Positions 7,880 through 16,184 of a stretch of 64,000 bases of DNA are shown here, piece after piece. The DNA lies in the NCBI GenBank assembly GCA_001897675.1, contig MKUE01000135.1, positions 1 to 64,000 of the forward strand, written 5' to 3'. A program made the translations under genes and the position numbers. This DNA comes from Thiobacillus sp. 65-1059. Its GTDB lineage: Bacteria; Pseudomonadota; Gammaproteobacteria; Burkholderiales; Thiobacillaceae. The first letter of the stretch is position 1. Every line of letters starts with the position of its first letter. Under the pieces are notes generated by a model. The model saw only the letters and a program-made list of their open reading frames with translations. It was not told the origin of the DNA and ran no database searches.

Positions 7880-8826
7880 GCAGCCTCGCCGATCGCATCC
7901 ACACCTTCGGCCGCGCCATGCTGGAACGGCACGGCGAGCGGGTGCACAAGATCGCGCTCGATGCCGGCTTCACCTGCCCCAATCGCGACGGCAGCAAGGG
8001 CATCGGCGGCTGCACTTTCTGCAACAACAAGTCCTTCGCCCCGGGCGCGCGCGACCCGGCGCCGCTCGCCGCGCAGTTCGAGCGCGCGCGCGGCCGCATT
8101 GCGCGGGGCACCGGCGCGCGCCGCTTCATCGCCTATTTCCAGGCCTACACCAATACCTATGCGCATGTGGACGAGCTGCGCGCGCTGTACGACGCCGCGC
8201 TGGCGGCGCCCGACGTGATGGGGCTGTCGATCGGCACGCGGCCCGACTGCGTGCCGCTGCCGGTGCTGGATCTGCTGGCGGAATACCGCGACCGCGGCCA
8301 CGAGGTGTGGCTGGAACTCGGCCTGCAGTCGTCCTTCGACGCCACCCTGGCACGCGTCAACCGCGGCCACGGCTTCGCCGAATACGAGGCGGCGACGCGG
8401 GCGGCGCGGGCGCGCGGCATCCCGGTGTGCTGCCATCTCATCGTCGGCCTGCCCGGCGAGGACGCATCCCACAGTCACATCAGCCTCGACCGCGTGCTGG
8501 GGATCGGCGTCGACGGCCTCAAGCTGCATCCGCTGCACGTGGTGAAGCACACCCGGCTGGCGATCGAATGGAAGCGCGGCGAGTACACCCCGCTGGCCGA
8601 GGCGGATTACCTGCGCATCGCCGCCGATCTGATCGAGCGCACGCCGTGGCAGGTGGTCTACCACCGCGTCACCGGAACCGCCGCGCCCGACGTGCTGCTG
8701 GCGCCCGCGTGGTGCGCGAAGAAGTGGGACGTACTGAACGGCATCGCCGACGAGTTGGCGCGGCGCGACAGCCGCCAGGGCGCCCGCGCAGGCCAAATCT
8801 GGAAGGAGAAAAGTCATGCCGCTTGA
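7876..8826 (+). CDS. YhcC-type radical SAM protein (TIGR01212 family)
   Basis: 316 residues. The segment KIALDAGFTCPNRDG followed by GGCTFCNN carries the widely spaced family cysteines, of which CTFC belongs to the iron-sulfur site. Later blocks FQAYTNTYAHVDELR, GLSIGTRPDC and LELGLQSS are typical of YhcC. GTG start at 7876 overlaps the NMO stop, giving GTGA coupling. The family function is unknown. In this context it is co-transcribed with the oxygen-independent ubiquinone hydroxylation genes, and it overlaps the ubiU start by 11 bases. Confidence 0.88.
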   Translation: MSSLADRIHTFGRAMLERHGERVHKIALDAGFTCPNRDGSKGIGGCTFCNNKSFAPGARDPAPLAAQFERARGRIARGTGARRFIAYFQAYTNTYAHVDELRALYDAALAAPDVMGLSIGTRPDCVPLPVLDLLAEYRDRGHEVWLELGLQSSFDATLARVNRGHGFAEYEAATRAARARGIPVCCHLIVGLPGEDASHSHISLDRVLGIGVDGLKLHPLHVVKHTRLAIEWKRGEYTPLAEADYLRIAADLIERTPWQVVYHRVTGTAAPDVLLAPAWCAKKWDVLNGIADELARRDSRQGARAGQIWKEKSHAA

Positions 8827-9817
8827 TCTGATCTGCCCGGCGGGCAGCTTGGTTTCGCTCAAGGCCGCCATCGACAACGGCGCCGATGCGGTCTACATGG
8901 GGTTCCGCGACAACACCAACGCGCGCGCCTTTCCCGGCCTCAACTTCGACGAGGCGCAGGCGGCCGAAGGCCTGCGCTACGCGCACGAGCGTGGCCGCAA
9001 GGTGCTGCTCGCGCTCAACACCTATCCGCAGTCCGACAGCTGGCAGCGCTGGACCGGCGCGGTCGACCGCGCCGCGAAGCTCGGCATGGACGCGGTGATC
9101 CTCGCCGACCCCGGGCTGATGCGCTACGCGGTCAGGCATCACCCGCAGCTCAGGCTGCACCTGTCGGTGCAGGGCTCGGCCACCAGCTACGAGGCGGTGA
9201 ATTTCTACCGCGAGCATTTCGGCATCCAGCGCGCCGTGCTGCCGCGCGTGCTGTCGCTGCCGCAGGTGGAAAACGTGGTCAAGAATACCGCCGTCGAGAT
9301 CGAGCTGTTCGGCTTCGGCGGCCTGTGCGTGATGGTGGAAGGGCGCTGCCTGCTGTCGTCGTATTGCACCGGCGAATCGCCCAACTCGGCGGGCGTGTGC
9401 TCGCCGGCGAAAGCGGTGCAGTGGAAGGACACCCCGGCCGGCCTGGAATCGCGGCTGAACGGCGTGCTGCTCGACCGCTACGGCAAGGACGAAAAGGCCG
9501 GCTACCCGACGCTGTGCAAGGGCCGCTTCGACGTCGGCGGCGAGACCTATTACGCCATCGAGGAGCCCACCAGCCTCAATACCCTTGACCTGCTGCCGGA
9601 CATGCTGAAAATCGGCATCGCCGCGATCAAGATCGAAGGCCGCCAGCGCAGTCCGGCCTACGTGGCGCAGGTGACGAAGGTGTGGCGCGCCGCCATCGAT
9701 GCGGTGAAGAAGGACGCCGCCGGCTTCAAGCCCGCGCCGGCCTGGCAGGACGAACTCAACAAGCTGTCGGAAGGGCAGAGCCATACGCTCGGCGCCTACC
9801 ACCGGCCGTGGAAGTGA
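8816..9817 (+). CDS. ubiU: Oxygen-independent ubiquinone hydroxylation protein UbiU (U32 family)
   Basis: 333 residues. In Escherichia coli UbiU and UbiV form a heterodimer with [4Fe-4S] clusters that, with UbiT, hydroxylates ubiquinone precursors without O2. Here C171, C178, C195 and C234 match the spacing of the four cluster ligands known for E. coli UbiU. U32 signatures are LICPAGSLVSLKAAIDNGADAVYMGF and GFGGLCVMVEGRCLLSSY. It overlaps yhcC and is followed 66 bases later by ubiV, with a heptad repeat in between. Confidence 0.95.
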   Translation: MPLDLICPAGSLVSLKAAIDNGADAVYMGFRDNTNARAFPGLNFDEAQAAEGLRYAHERGRKVLLALNTYPQSDSWQRWTGAVDRAAKLGMDAVILADPGLMRYAVRHHPQLRLHLSVQGSATSYEAVNFYREHFGIQRAVLPRVLSLPQVENVVKNTAVEIELFGFGGLCVMVEGRCLLSSYCTGESPNSAGVCSPAKAVQWKDTPAGLESRLNGVLLDRYGKDEKAGYPTLCKGRFDVGGETYYAIEEPTSLNTLDLLPDMLKIGIAAIKIEGRQRSPAYVAQVTKVWRAAIDAVKKDAAGFKPAPAWQDELNKLSEGQSHTLGAYHRPWK

Positions 9818-9848
9818 GAGGCGAGGGGCGGGTGATGCATCCTCTTTT

Positions 9849-9876
9849 CTTGAATCTTGTAACTTGAATCTTGCCC
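9849..9876 (+). repeat. Heptanucleotide repeat, 4 units
   Basis: CTTGAAT, CTTGTAA, CTTGAAT and CTTGCCC in strict 7-base phase between ubiU and ubiV, ending eight bases before the ubiV ATG. The sequence just upstream (AGGCGAG, GGGCGGG) looks like decayed GCGTGAG-type heptads. Confidence 0.65.
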
Positions 9877-9883
9877 CTGTGAA

Positions 9884-10777
9884 ATGAACCTCAGCCTCGG
9901 CCCCCTCCTGTATTACTGGTCGCGCGACGACGTCCTCGCTTTCTACGACGAAGCGAAACACTGGCCGGTGACGCGCGTGTATCTGGGTGAAAGCGTGTGT
10001 TCGCGCCGCCATCTGCTGCGCTTGCCGGACTGGCTTGCATTGGCGGAGCAACTTACCGCGGCCGGCAAGGAGGTGGCGCTCTCCACCCAGACGCTGATCG
10101 AATCGGAATCCGATCTCAAAACGCTGCGCCGGATCGTGGGCGACGGCCGTTTTCTGGTCGAAGCCAACGAATGGGGCGCGGTGCGGCTGCTGTCCGAGGC
10201 GGGCGTGCCCTTCGTCGCCGGCCCGACGCTGAATATCTACAATCCGGAAACACTGGAAGTGCTCGCCGGCCTCGGCGCACAGCGCTGGCTGCCGCCGGTG
10301 GAAACCTCGCGTGCCGCGCTGGCGTCGCTGCTCGAACGCGCGCCGGCCGGCATGGAAACGGAATTGTTCGCCTACGGCCGCCTGCCGCTGGCGTATTCGG
10401 CGCGCTGCTTCACCGCGCGCCACTACAACCTGCCCAAGGACGATTGCCAGTTCCGCTGCCTCGACCATCCGGACGGGCTGCCGCTGGCTACCCGCGAGGG
10501 TGCGCCTTTCCTCACGCTCAACGGCATCCAGACGCAGTCCGCCGGGGTCTACAACCTGATCGGCGAACTGCCGGCCCTGCGCCAGCTCGGCATCGCCAGC
10601 CTGCGCCTGTCGCCGCAGTCGCGCCACATGGGGCGCGTGGTCGAGGCTTTCCGGGCGGCGCTGGCAGGCGAGGGCAAGGCTGCCGATGCGCTGGCGCGCG
10701 TCATGCCCGGGCCGTCGGTCGACGGCTACTGGCATGGCCGGGCGGGACTGGAATGCGGGACGCAGCAAGCATGCTGA
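9884..10777 (+). CDS. ubiV: Oxygen-independent ubiquinone hydroxylation protein UbiV (U32 family)
   Basis: 297 residues. Partner of UbiU. Cysteines C39, C175, C188 and C192 reproduce the C-x12-C-x3-C ligand spacing of E. coli UbiV. The N-terminus NLSLGPLLYYWSRDDVLAFYDE and the block GRLPLAYSARCFTARHYN are family-typical. Its stop overlaps the queD start (ATGCTGA), so the two are coupled. Together with ubiT at 11249 it predicts ubiquinone synthesis under anoxia, as needed for denitrification with a ubiquinone pool. Confidence 0.95.
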   Translation: MNLSLGPLLYYWSRDDVLAFYDEAKHWPVTRVYLGESVCSRRHLLRLPDWLALAEQLTAAGKEVALSTQTLIESESDLKTLRRIVGDGRFLVEANEWGAVRLLSEAGVPFVAGPTLNIYNPETLEVLAGLGAQRWLPPVETSRAALASLLERAPAGMETELFAYGRLPLAYSARCFTARHYNLPKDDCQFRCLDHPDGLPLATREGAPFLTLNGIQTQSAGVYNLIGELPALRQLGIASLRLSPQSRHMGRVVEAFRAALAGEGKAADALARVMPGPSVDGYWHGRAGLECGTQQAC

Positions 10778-11211
10778 TTACGCGCAGACTGGAATTCGAC
10801 GCCGGCCACCGCATTCCCCATCACGCCAGCCAGTGCCGGCACCTGCACGGCCATCGCTACGCCATCGAGATCAGCCTCTCCGGCGAGATCATCCGCGCCG
10901 AAGGCGCGGCGGAGCAGGGCATGGTGATGGATTTTTCCGAAGTGAAGAGCATCGCCAATGCCGCGCTGGTCAGCCGCTGGGATCATGCCTTCCTGGTGTA
11001 CCAGGGCGATCGCGAAGTGGTCGAGTTCCTGGCGACGCTGGCCGGACACAAGACCGTGGTGCTGCCGGTCGTGCCCACTGCGGAAAACCTTGCGAACGAG
11101 GCGTTCCGCATCCTCGACGCGGCCTACCTCGACGGCTACGGCAACCGGCTGCGGCTGCAGCGGGTGCGCTTGTACGAAACCCCCAACAACTGGGCCGACG
11201 CCGAGCGCTAG
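10771..11211 (+). CDS. queD: 6-carboxy-5,6,7,8-tetrahydropterin synthase (QueD/PTPS family)
   Basis: 146 residues. Converts dihydroneopterin triphosphate to 6-carboxytetrahydropterin, an early queuosine precursor. Zinc-binding histidines are in FDAGHRIPHH and HLHGHRYAI, and the acidic active-site region is SRWDHAFLVY. The ATG at 10771 is chosen; an in-frame ATG at 10753 would add six residues. It is wedged between ubiV and ubiT. That could be simple operon sharing, or this paralogue may serve a different pterin reaction. Confidence 0.88.
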   Translation: MLITRRLEFDAGHRIPHHASQCRHLHGHRYAIEISLSGEIIRAEGAAEQGMVMDFSEVKSIANAALVSRWDHAFLVYQGDREVVEFLATLAGHKTVVLPVVPTAENLANEAFRILDAAYLDGYGNRLRLQRVRLYETPNNWADAER

Positions 11212-11248
11212 CAAGCAGGCCGCCGACCCATCGAGCACAGGAGCCATC

Positions 11249-11701
11249 ATGCCGAACCTTGTCTTGTCCCCGCAGCTTGTCAACGCGGTCGCCCGGCTTC
11301 CCGCCGCGCCGCCCAGCCTGGCGTTTTCGCTGGCCGCCAACCGGCTGCTGTGGCCGGCGCTGAAAACGCTCGACTGGCGGCCGCTGGCCGGCCGGCGCTA
11401 CGCGATCCGCGTCAAGGATCTCGGGCTCAGCCTGCGCTTTACCGTCACGGCGCGCGGATTCGCGCCGGACAGCGGCGCGCCCGAACTCACCATCAGCGCC
11501 ACCGCCCGCGATTTCCTGCTGCTGCTGGGCCGGCGCGAAGACCCCGACACCCTCTTTTTCAGCCGCCGCCTGGTGAGCGAAGGCGACACCGAGCTTGGCC
11601 TCACCGTCAAGAACCTGCTCGACGCCCTCGACCCCGAGGCGGTGCTGCGCCGCCTGCCCGCGCCGCTGGCCCGCATGGTGCGGCGCCTGATGGCGGCATA
11701 G
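11249..11701 (+). CDS. ubiT: UbiT-like SCP2 lipid-carrier protein
   Basis: 150 residues with an SCP2 fold pattern: LAGRRYAIRVKDLGLSLRFTVTARGFAP, DFLLLLGRREDPDTLFFSRRLVSEGDTELGL, and a C-terminal LARMVRRLMA. UbiT binds prenylated precursors and is required with UbiU and UbiV for anaerobic ubiquinone synthesis. A good Shine-Dalgarno (CACAGGAG) precedes the ATG. Located 37 bases after queD in the same direction, completing a ubiUV-T cluster. Confidence 0.88.
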   Translation: MPNLVLSPQLVNAVARLPAAPPSLAFSLAANRLLWPALKTLDWRPLAGRRYAIRVKDLGLSLRFTVTARGFAPDSGAPELTISATARDFLLLLGRREDPDTLFFSRRLVSEGDTELGLTVKNLLDALDPEAVLRRLPAPLARMVRRLMAA

Positions 11702-11753
11702 CCGGCCGGGCAGTCGGGAAAAGGGCTTTGCGGCGAACCGCAGCGCATGCGCT

Positions 11754-12998
11754 TCAGGGCGGCAGCGCGATTTTCTGGTCGACGCTGAACTGGTAGTCGT
11801 GGAATACCTGTTCGGCACTGAGCACCTGATAGCTGCCGTCCGGCGCACGCCGGGTGGTGTCCTTCAGGCGCCAGGTGGTCTGGCCGCAGGTCCAGATGTC
11901 GAAGTTGCGCATGTGGGTGCACAGGCAGGTCTTGTCGTGGACTGAAACCTTCTTTGCGCCCGGGTGCAGTTCCACCTGGCTGTTGTAGGCGTCGATGTAA
12001 GCGCAGCGGCCCTTGGCGTCGAGCAGATAGCCGTAGGCTTCGCAGTTGGGGCGGATGCCGGCGCCGATGCCGGGGCTGCCCTTGAGCATGCGCATCGGGT
12101 AGCCGGTCGGCGAAATGGTGTTGACCTCGATGTCGTCCTCGCTGGCCCTGAAGTATTCCTGCTTGACCTTGTCCGGCAGGCCGCACTCGCGGGTGACGGT
12201 GAAGCGGGTCGCCACCTGCACCGCGGCCGCGCCCTGTTCGAGGAAGGCCGCGGCATCGCTGCCGGTGAAAATGCCGCCGGCGGCGATCACCGGAATGTCG
12301 AGGTGCTCGGCTTTGAGGAAGGCCAGCACCTCGGCGACGATGCTGCGCAAGTCGTATTGCGCCCAGTCCATGCCGAAGCCGAGATGGCCGCCGGCGAGCG
12401 GGCCTTCCACCACGACATAGTCCGGCAGCCGCTGCAGCCGCGCGTTCTTGCGCAGGAACATCGCCAGCGCGCGCGGCGAGGAGACGATGATGCCGAGCTT
12501 GGCGTCGCGAAAGCGCGGATGGTCCTCGATCAGCGCGAACGAGCCGAGGTGCAGGCCGGCGGACAGGGTGATGCCGTCGATGCCGGCGTCGAGCGCGGCG
12601 GAAAGGCGCATGCGCAGCGTCTCGCGCGGCGCGTTCATGGTCAGCTTCTCCATGCAGTTGATGAAGATCATGCCGTCGCCGCGCTTGGCGTCCATGGCAT
12701 GGAGGACGTGGCTGCGCGTCGCCTCTTCGAGTTCCGCGAGGTTGAAGTGGACCGCGGACTTGTCGCTGCTGGCGACGTTGGCCTTGTATTTCTTCAGCTT
12801 CTGGCTGACGAAATTGGTGTCGAAGCGGCGGTCGGACACGGTCTGCACCATGGCGTCGGAAATATGGCCGATGCCGCCGAGGCGTGCCACTTCGAGCGCC
12901 AGTTCGACGGTCGAGATGTCCACTCCCATGCCGCCGATGACGATCGGCACCAGCTCCTGTTTGCCAAAGCGCAGGCGGAAATCATCCACGCGTTTCAT
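11754..12998 (-). CDS. Second nitronate monooxygenase family protein
   Basis: 414 residues, opposite strand and convergent with ubiT. N-terminus LVPIVIGGMGVDISTVELALEVARLGGIGHIS and the FMN/phosphate region DIPVIAAGGIFTGSDAAAFLEQGAAAVQVATRF place it in the NMO-like TIM-barrel family; VEGPLAGGHLGFG holds the catalytic-His equivalent. The extended C-terminus contains a cysteine cluster (DKTCLCTHMRNFDIWTCG) that could bind metal. It is only a distant paralogue of the enzyme at 6716. Substrate unknown. Confidence 0.82.
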   Translation of the reverse strand: MKRVDDFRLRFGKQELVPIVIGGMGVDISTVELALEVARLGGIGHISDAMVQTVSDRRFDTNFVSQKLKKYKANVASSDKSAVHFNLAELEEATRSHVLHAMDAKRGDGMIFINCMEKLTMNAPRETLRMRLSAALDAGIDGITLSAGLHLGSFALIEDHPRFRDAKLGIIVSSPRALAMFLRKNARLQRLPDYVVVEGPLAGGHLGFGMDWAQYDLRSIVAEVLAFLKAEHLDIPVIAAGGIFTGSDAAAFLEQGAAAVQVATRFTVTRECGLPDKVKQEYFRASEDDIEVNTISPTGYPMRMLKGSPGIGAGIRPNCEAYGYLLDAKGRCAYIDAYNSQVELHPGAKKVSVHDKTCLCTHMRNFDIWTCGQTTWRLKDTTRRAPDGSYQVLSAEQVFHDYQFSVDQKIALPP

Positions 12999-13241
12999 TC
13001 TGATCCTTTAAATGTCGTTGACAGGCCCGGCCGGCGCTTGCGCGCCCGCACCGTGTCCCGTATTGATTCTGAGCGGCGGTATGCCGCTGAAAAAGGCTGC
13101 TGCGAACTCGCTCAGCACCTTGTCAGGCTTCGATTCGCTGCCCGAATGATGAAATTGTATCCGGACGCCGCGCGAATGGCACCGGAATGATTGCGGGCGG
13201 ATGCCGCCGTGGCCGCGCTTTATACGGACTTCAAGATCCTC

Positions 13242-13271
13242 TTGCATTCTTTAAAAGTTCATTTATATAAT
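13242..13271 (+). promoter_or_regulatory. Sigma-70 promoter of the cytochrome c'-FadL operon
   Basis: TTGCAT (13242-13247), 18-base spacer, TATAAT (13266-13271). It drives the gene at 13335. The 12999-13241 part of this gap holds no gene that I can support, only an AGCGGC/GCCGCT hairpin at 13072-13088. Confidence 0.6.
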
Positions 13272-13275
13272 CGAC

Positions 13276-13305
13276 CGAACACGTGATCAGCCGATCATGT
13301 GTTCG
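13276..13305 (+). promoter_or_regulatory. 13-bp inverted repeat at the expected transcription start
   Basis: Arms CGAACACGTGATC (13276-13288) and GATCATGTGTTCG (13293-13305) differ from perfect complementarity at one position (a G-T pair in RNA), with a 4-base centre AGCC. It begins five bases after the -10 TATAAT, so it covers +1 and the early leader. It could be an operator for a dimeric repressor or a 5' mRNA hairpin. The spacing does not fit an FNR box. Confidence 0.6.
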
Positions 13306-13334
13306 ACCTGTGCCATCACAATCCTGGAGACCTC

Positions 13335-13931
13335 ATGAAAAAAATCCTGTTAACCCCCCTGATACTGGCCGCCAGCCTTGCTTCGTCCGGACTCGTCGCC
13401 GCCGAATCGCCCCAGGGCGCGGCCCCCATGCCGGCCGAGATGCAACAGATGATGAAGACGTACAAGCCGGAGCTGCGCCAGAAGGTGATGGCGCTGTCGC
13501 CCGAACTCAAAGGCACCATCCAGAAGCTGCATGCGGGCCATATGCGGCGCGCCAAGGAGACGACCCTGCGCCAGGTCATGCATGAAATCCTGTCCGAATA
13601 CCAGAGCATCGCTTCGGCGCTGGCGACCGACAACGCCGAACAGGCGGCCGAGGCGGCCCGGAGGCTGGCCAACCATCGCATACCCAAGGGCGGGTTGCTG
13701 CCTTATTTTTCGCTGAATCAGGTCACCGACAACGACCTTGGAGTGCTGCCGGCGATGAACGACATCGTCGAGGGCAGCGCGCTCAAGCTGGCGGACGCGG
13801 CGGATGCGGGGGATATGCCGAGAGCGGCCTCCTACATGAGCGACATCATGACGGGATGCGTCGCCTGCCATCAGAAATTCCGCGGCGTGCCCGGCATTTC
13901 GGCCAACCTGATGACCCCGCTGTCCAAGTAA
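13335..13931 (+). CDS. Periplasmic cytochrome c' -like protein (class II)
   Basis: 198 residues. Signal peptide of about 23 residues (KKILLTPLILAASLASSGLVAA). A single haem motif CVACH lies near the C-terminus (C175, C178, H179) after a helical region, as in class II cytochromes. Cytochromes c' bind NO and are linked to NO tolerance in denitrifiers. ATG at 13335 is chosen over an earlier ATG at 13299 because GGAG sits 5 bases upstream and the signal peptide then starts properly. First gene of an operon with the porin at 13960. Confidence 0.82.
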   Translation: MKKILLTPLILAASLASSGLVAAESPQGAAPMPAEMQQMMKTYKPELRQKVMALSPELKGTIQKLHAGHMRRAKETTLRQVMHEILSEYQSIASALATDNAEQAAEAARRLANHRIPKGGLLPYFSLNQVTDNDLGVLPAMNDIVEGSALKLADAADAGDMPRAASYMSDIMTGCVACHQKFRGVPGISANLMTPLSK

Positions 13932-13959
13932 CGCGCCCCTAGACTGAGGAGAACCGAAT

Positions 13960-15144
13960 ATGAATAAAAAAATTGTTGCAGCTGCCGTATCGACCGCGCT
14001 CTTTGCATTGACACACCACGCCCACGCCACCAACGGCGACCAGATGTTCGCCATGTCCGCGGCGCAGGCCGGGATGGGCGGCGCCACCGTGGCGCAAGCC
14101 CAGGACGCCGCCACCGTGCTGGTCAACCCGGCCGGCATGGCGGGCCTCGGCATCAAGGACGTGCGCATGGACCTCGGCTTCGGCCTCTTGAATCCGCCGC
14201 GCGAGGTCAACGGCAACAAGAGCGACTCGAACTGGTACATGATGCCGGCCGGCGCGGCGGTGTTCAACGTCAACGACCGGCTGTTCCTCGGCATGGGCCT
14301 GGGCGGCATTTCGGGCATGGGGGTGAACGTGAGCGACATCGTCGCTGCGCCCAATAGCCAGCCCGTAGTGACGACCAAGCAGGTGTTCCGCTTCTCGCCC
14401 GCCGCCGCATACAAGGTCAATGACGCCTTCACCCTCGGCGCCTCGCTGAACGTCGTCAGCCAGAGCCTGGCGATGTCGATGGCCGCGATGACCAATCCCG
14501 GCCCGCCCCCGGTCTTCACCCAGGTCAACCTGCCGCAGAACCAGCAGTTCGGCTTCGGTGCGACGCTGGGTGCCACCTACACGATCAATCCCAAGCTGCA
14601 GGCGGGGTTCACCTGGGTGAGCAAGACCGAGATTTCCGAAATGGAATACCACACGCCCACGGGGACGACCCGTTTCGACATGGACATGCCCGCCTCGGTC
14701 GCCTTCGGCCTGGCGTTCAAGCCGATGCCGGGACTTCTCGTCGAGGTCGACATCAAGCGCATTTTCTTCAGCGACGTGATGCAAAGCATCAGCGTGAGCA
14801 ATCCGCCGCCCGGATTTCCGAACCCGATCCGCTTCGGCTGGGACGACCAGACCGTATATGCCATCGGCGTGAAGAAGGAGATGGGTCCGATGGCGGTCAG
14901 CGTCGGCTACAACTACGGCAAATCGCCGATCGGCCCCGAGGACGTCAACTTCAACCTCGGTTCGACCGCGATCGTCGAGCATCATCTGTCGTTTGGCCTC
15001 ACGCGCAAGTTCAGCAGCAAGGTGAGCGGCAGCTTCGCCTACACCCATGCCTTTGAAAACGACATGACCGCAAGCGTCGGGCCGGCCAACACAATCAAGA
15101 TCAACCAGAACCAGTACAACGTCAACATTTCGTACGCGTTCTGA
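13960..15144 (+). CDS. FadL/TodX-family outer-membrane porin
   Basis: 394 residues. Signal peptide ends at HAHA, and mature TNGDQMFAMSAAQAGMGGATVAQAQDAATVLVNPAGMAGL carries the family N-terminal hatch motif with NPAG. The rest is alternating beta-strand sequence ending in the aromatic SYAF typical of outer-membrane proteins. Members import long-chain fatty acids or aromatic hydrocarbons. It follows the cytochrome gene by 28 bases with GAGGAG as ribosome binding site. The actual solute is unknown. Confidence 0.9.
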   Translation: MNKKIVAAAVSTALFALTHHAHATNGDQMFAMSAAQAGMGGATVAQAQDAATVLVNPAGMAGLGIKDVRMDLGFGLLNPPREVNGNKSDSNWYMMPAGAAVFNVNDRLFLGMGLGGISGMGVNVSDIVAAPNSQPVVTTKQVFRFSPAAAYKVNDAFTLGASLNVVSQSLAMSMAAMTNPGPPPVFTQVNLPQNQQFGFGATLGATYTINPKLQAGFTWVSKTEISEMEYHTPTGTTRFDMDMPASVAFGLAFKPMPGLLVEVDIKRIFFSDVMQSISVSNPPPGFPNPIRFGWDDQTVYAIGVKKEMGPMAVSVGYNYGKSPIGPEDVNFNLGSTAIVEHHLSFGLTRKFSSKVSGSFAYTHAFENDMTASVGPANTIKINQNQYNVNISYAF

Positions 15145-15211
15145 TCGGGGCCGCGACGCGGTCGCGGCCAGTTTCGCTGGTATTTGCAACAACCCTAGAA
15201 TGGAGGTTCTC

Positions 15212-15415
15212 ATGACCGTAGACCGTACCGTGCATCTGATGGCGGGCCTGATGGTGCTGCTCAGCATCGCCCTGGCCCATTTCTCCAATCCGGCCTGGCT
15301 CTGGCTCACGGCCTTTGTCGGTGCCAATCTGGCGCAAAGCGGCGTGACCGGATTCTGTCCGCTGGCTTTCATGCTCAAAAAAGCGGGCGTCAAGGAAGGC
15401 AACTGCTGTTCCTGA
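15212..15415 (+). CDS. DUF2892 (YgaP-like) small membrane protein
   Basis: 67 residues with two transmembrane helices (AGLMVLLSIALAHFSN; LWLTAFVGANLAQSGVTGF) and the family C-terminal CPLAFMLKKAGVKE, ending in a CC pair. Such domains occur alone or fused to rhodanese (YgaP). GGAGGTT precedes the ATG. It lies 67 bases after the porin and is probably co-transcribed. Possible role in sulfur-species handling is inference from YgaP. Confidence 0.8.
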   Translation: MTVDRTVHLMAGLMVLLSIALAHFSNPAWLWLTAFVGANLAQSGVTGFCPLAFMLKKAGVKEGNCCS

Positions 15416-15436
15416 TAATGACCTGATGCGGCACCT

Positions 15437-15464
15437 TTCGGCAGCGGCGCGCGCCGCTGCCGAA
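15437..15464. terminator. 28-bp perfect palindrome
   Basis: TTCGGCAGCGGCGC is followed directly by its exact complement, giving a 12-bp stem with a 4-base loop if transcribed. It lies 21 bases after the DUF2892 stop, the right place for a terminator, but no T-run follows. A double-stranded operator for the TetR regulator 88 bases downstream is the alternative. Confidence 0.5.
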
Positions 15465-15552
15465 CCCTTGCGTCCGGACGCGGCAAACTTCCGCAACGGC
15501 CACAAGACACTTATATTCACTGTGTTGCAATTGCGCCAGACCTCCGGATACC

Positions 15553-16164
15553 GTGACCGTTAAGAAAAGGAAACCCGCAGAAATCCGCCGCCATGACATC
15601 ATCGAGGCGGCCATGGAAATCATTCGCCACGAAGGGGTGGCCAGGCTTACCACCCGTTCGCTTTCCAGGGCGGTCGGCATCGCGCAGCCCACCCTGTTCC
15701 TCCACTTCGGCAACAAGAGCCATGTCCTGGTTGCCCTGGTGGACACCATTCAGGAACGGTTGCAGAAAGAAATGGCCGGCCTCGGCCTGTCGCAACTGAC
15801 TCCGCTGGAACGCCTGAAGGCAGCCATCCGCGCCCATCTGAATTTCATCCAGCGGCAACCCGGCATCCCCCGCCTGCTGTTCTCGGAAGAACTGCAAAGC
15901 GGGGATCCCGTTTTCCGCGACCGCATGAACGAACTGGTGCAGTTCTTTCTGAATTTCATCGCCGGCCTGATCAGCGCCGCGCAGGCGCAGGGCGAAATCC
16001 GTCCCGACATCGTTCCCCAGCAGAACGCCTGCATCCTGATTGCGGCCGTGCAGGGACTGGCTTTCCGCTGGGTTCTTTCGGACCAGCGTTTCGAGCTGAC
16101 GGAGCAGGCCGACGCCGTCATCACCACCCTGATCGAAGGCTGGGCGCCGAGACGCGGAAGTTAA
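15553..16164 (+). CDS. TetR-family transcriptional regulator
   Basis: 203 residues. N-terminal helix-turn-helix (about 10-60): RRHDIIEAAMEIIRHEGVARLTTRSLSRAVGIAQPTLFLHFGNKSHVLVAL. The C-terminal all-helical ligand domain is family-specific and does not reveal the ligand. GTG start. It lies downstream of the cytochrome-FadL-DUF2892 genes on the same strand and is a plausible regulator of them. Convergent with the FmdE-like gene. Confidence 0.9.
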   Translation: MTVKKRKPAEIRRHDIIEAAMEIIRHEGVARLTTRSLSRAVGIAQPTLFLHFGNKSHVLVALVDTIQERLQKEMAGLGLSQLTPLERLKAAIRAHLNFIQRQPGIPRLLFSEELQSGDPVFRDRMNELVQFFLNFIAGLISAAQAQGEIRPDIVPQQNACILIAAVQGLAFRWVLSDQRFELTEQADAVITTLIEGWAPRRGS

Positions 16165-16184
16165 TCCGGCGCCGGCCGACGAGG

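Noticed and set aside
13276-13305. FNR/DNR box in the inverted repeat before the cytochrome gene
   Set aside because: The TGAT and ATCA halves are six bases apart instead of four.
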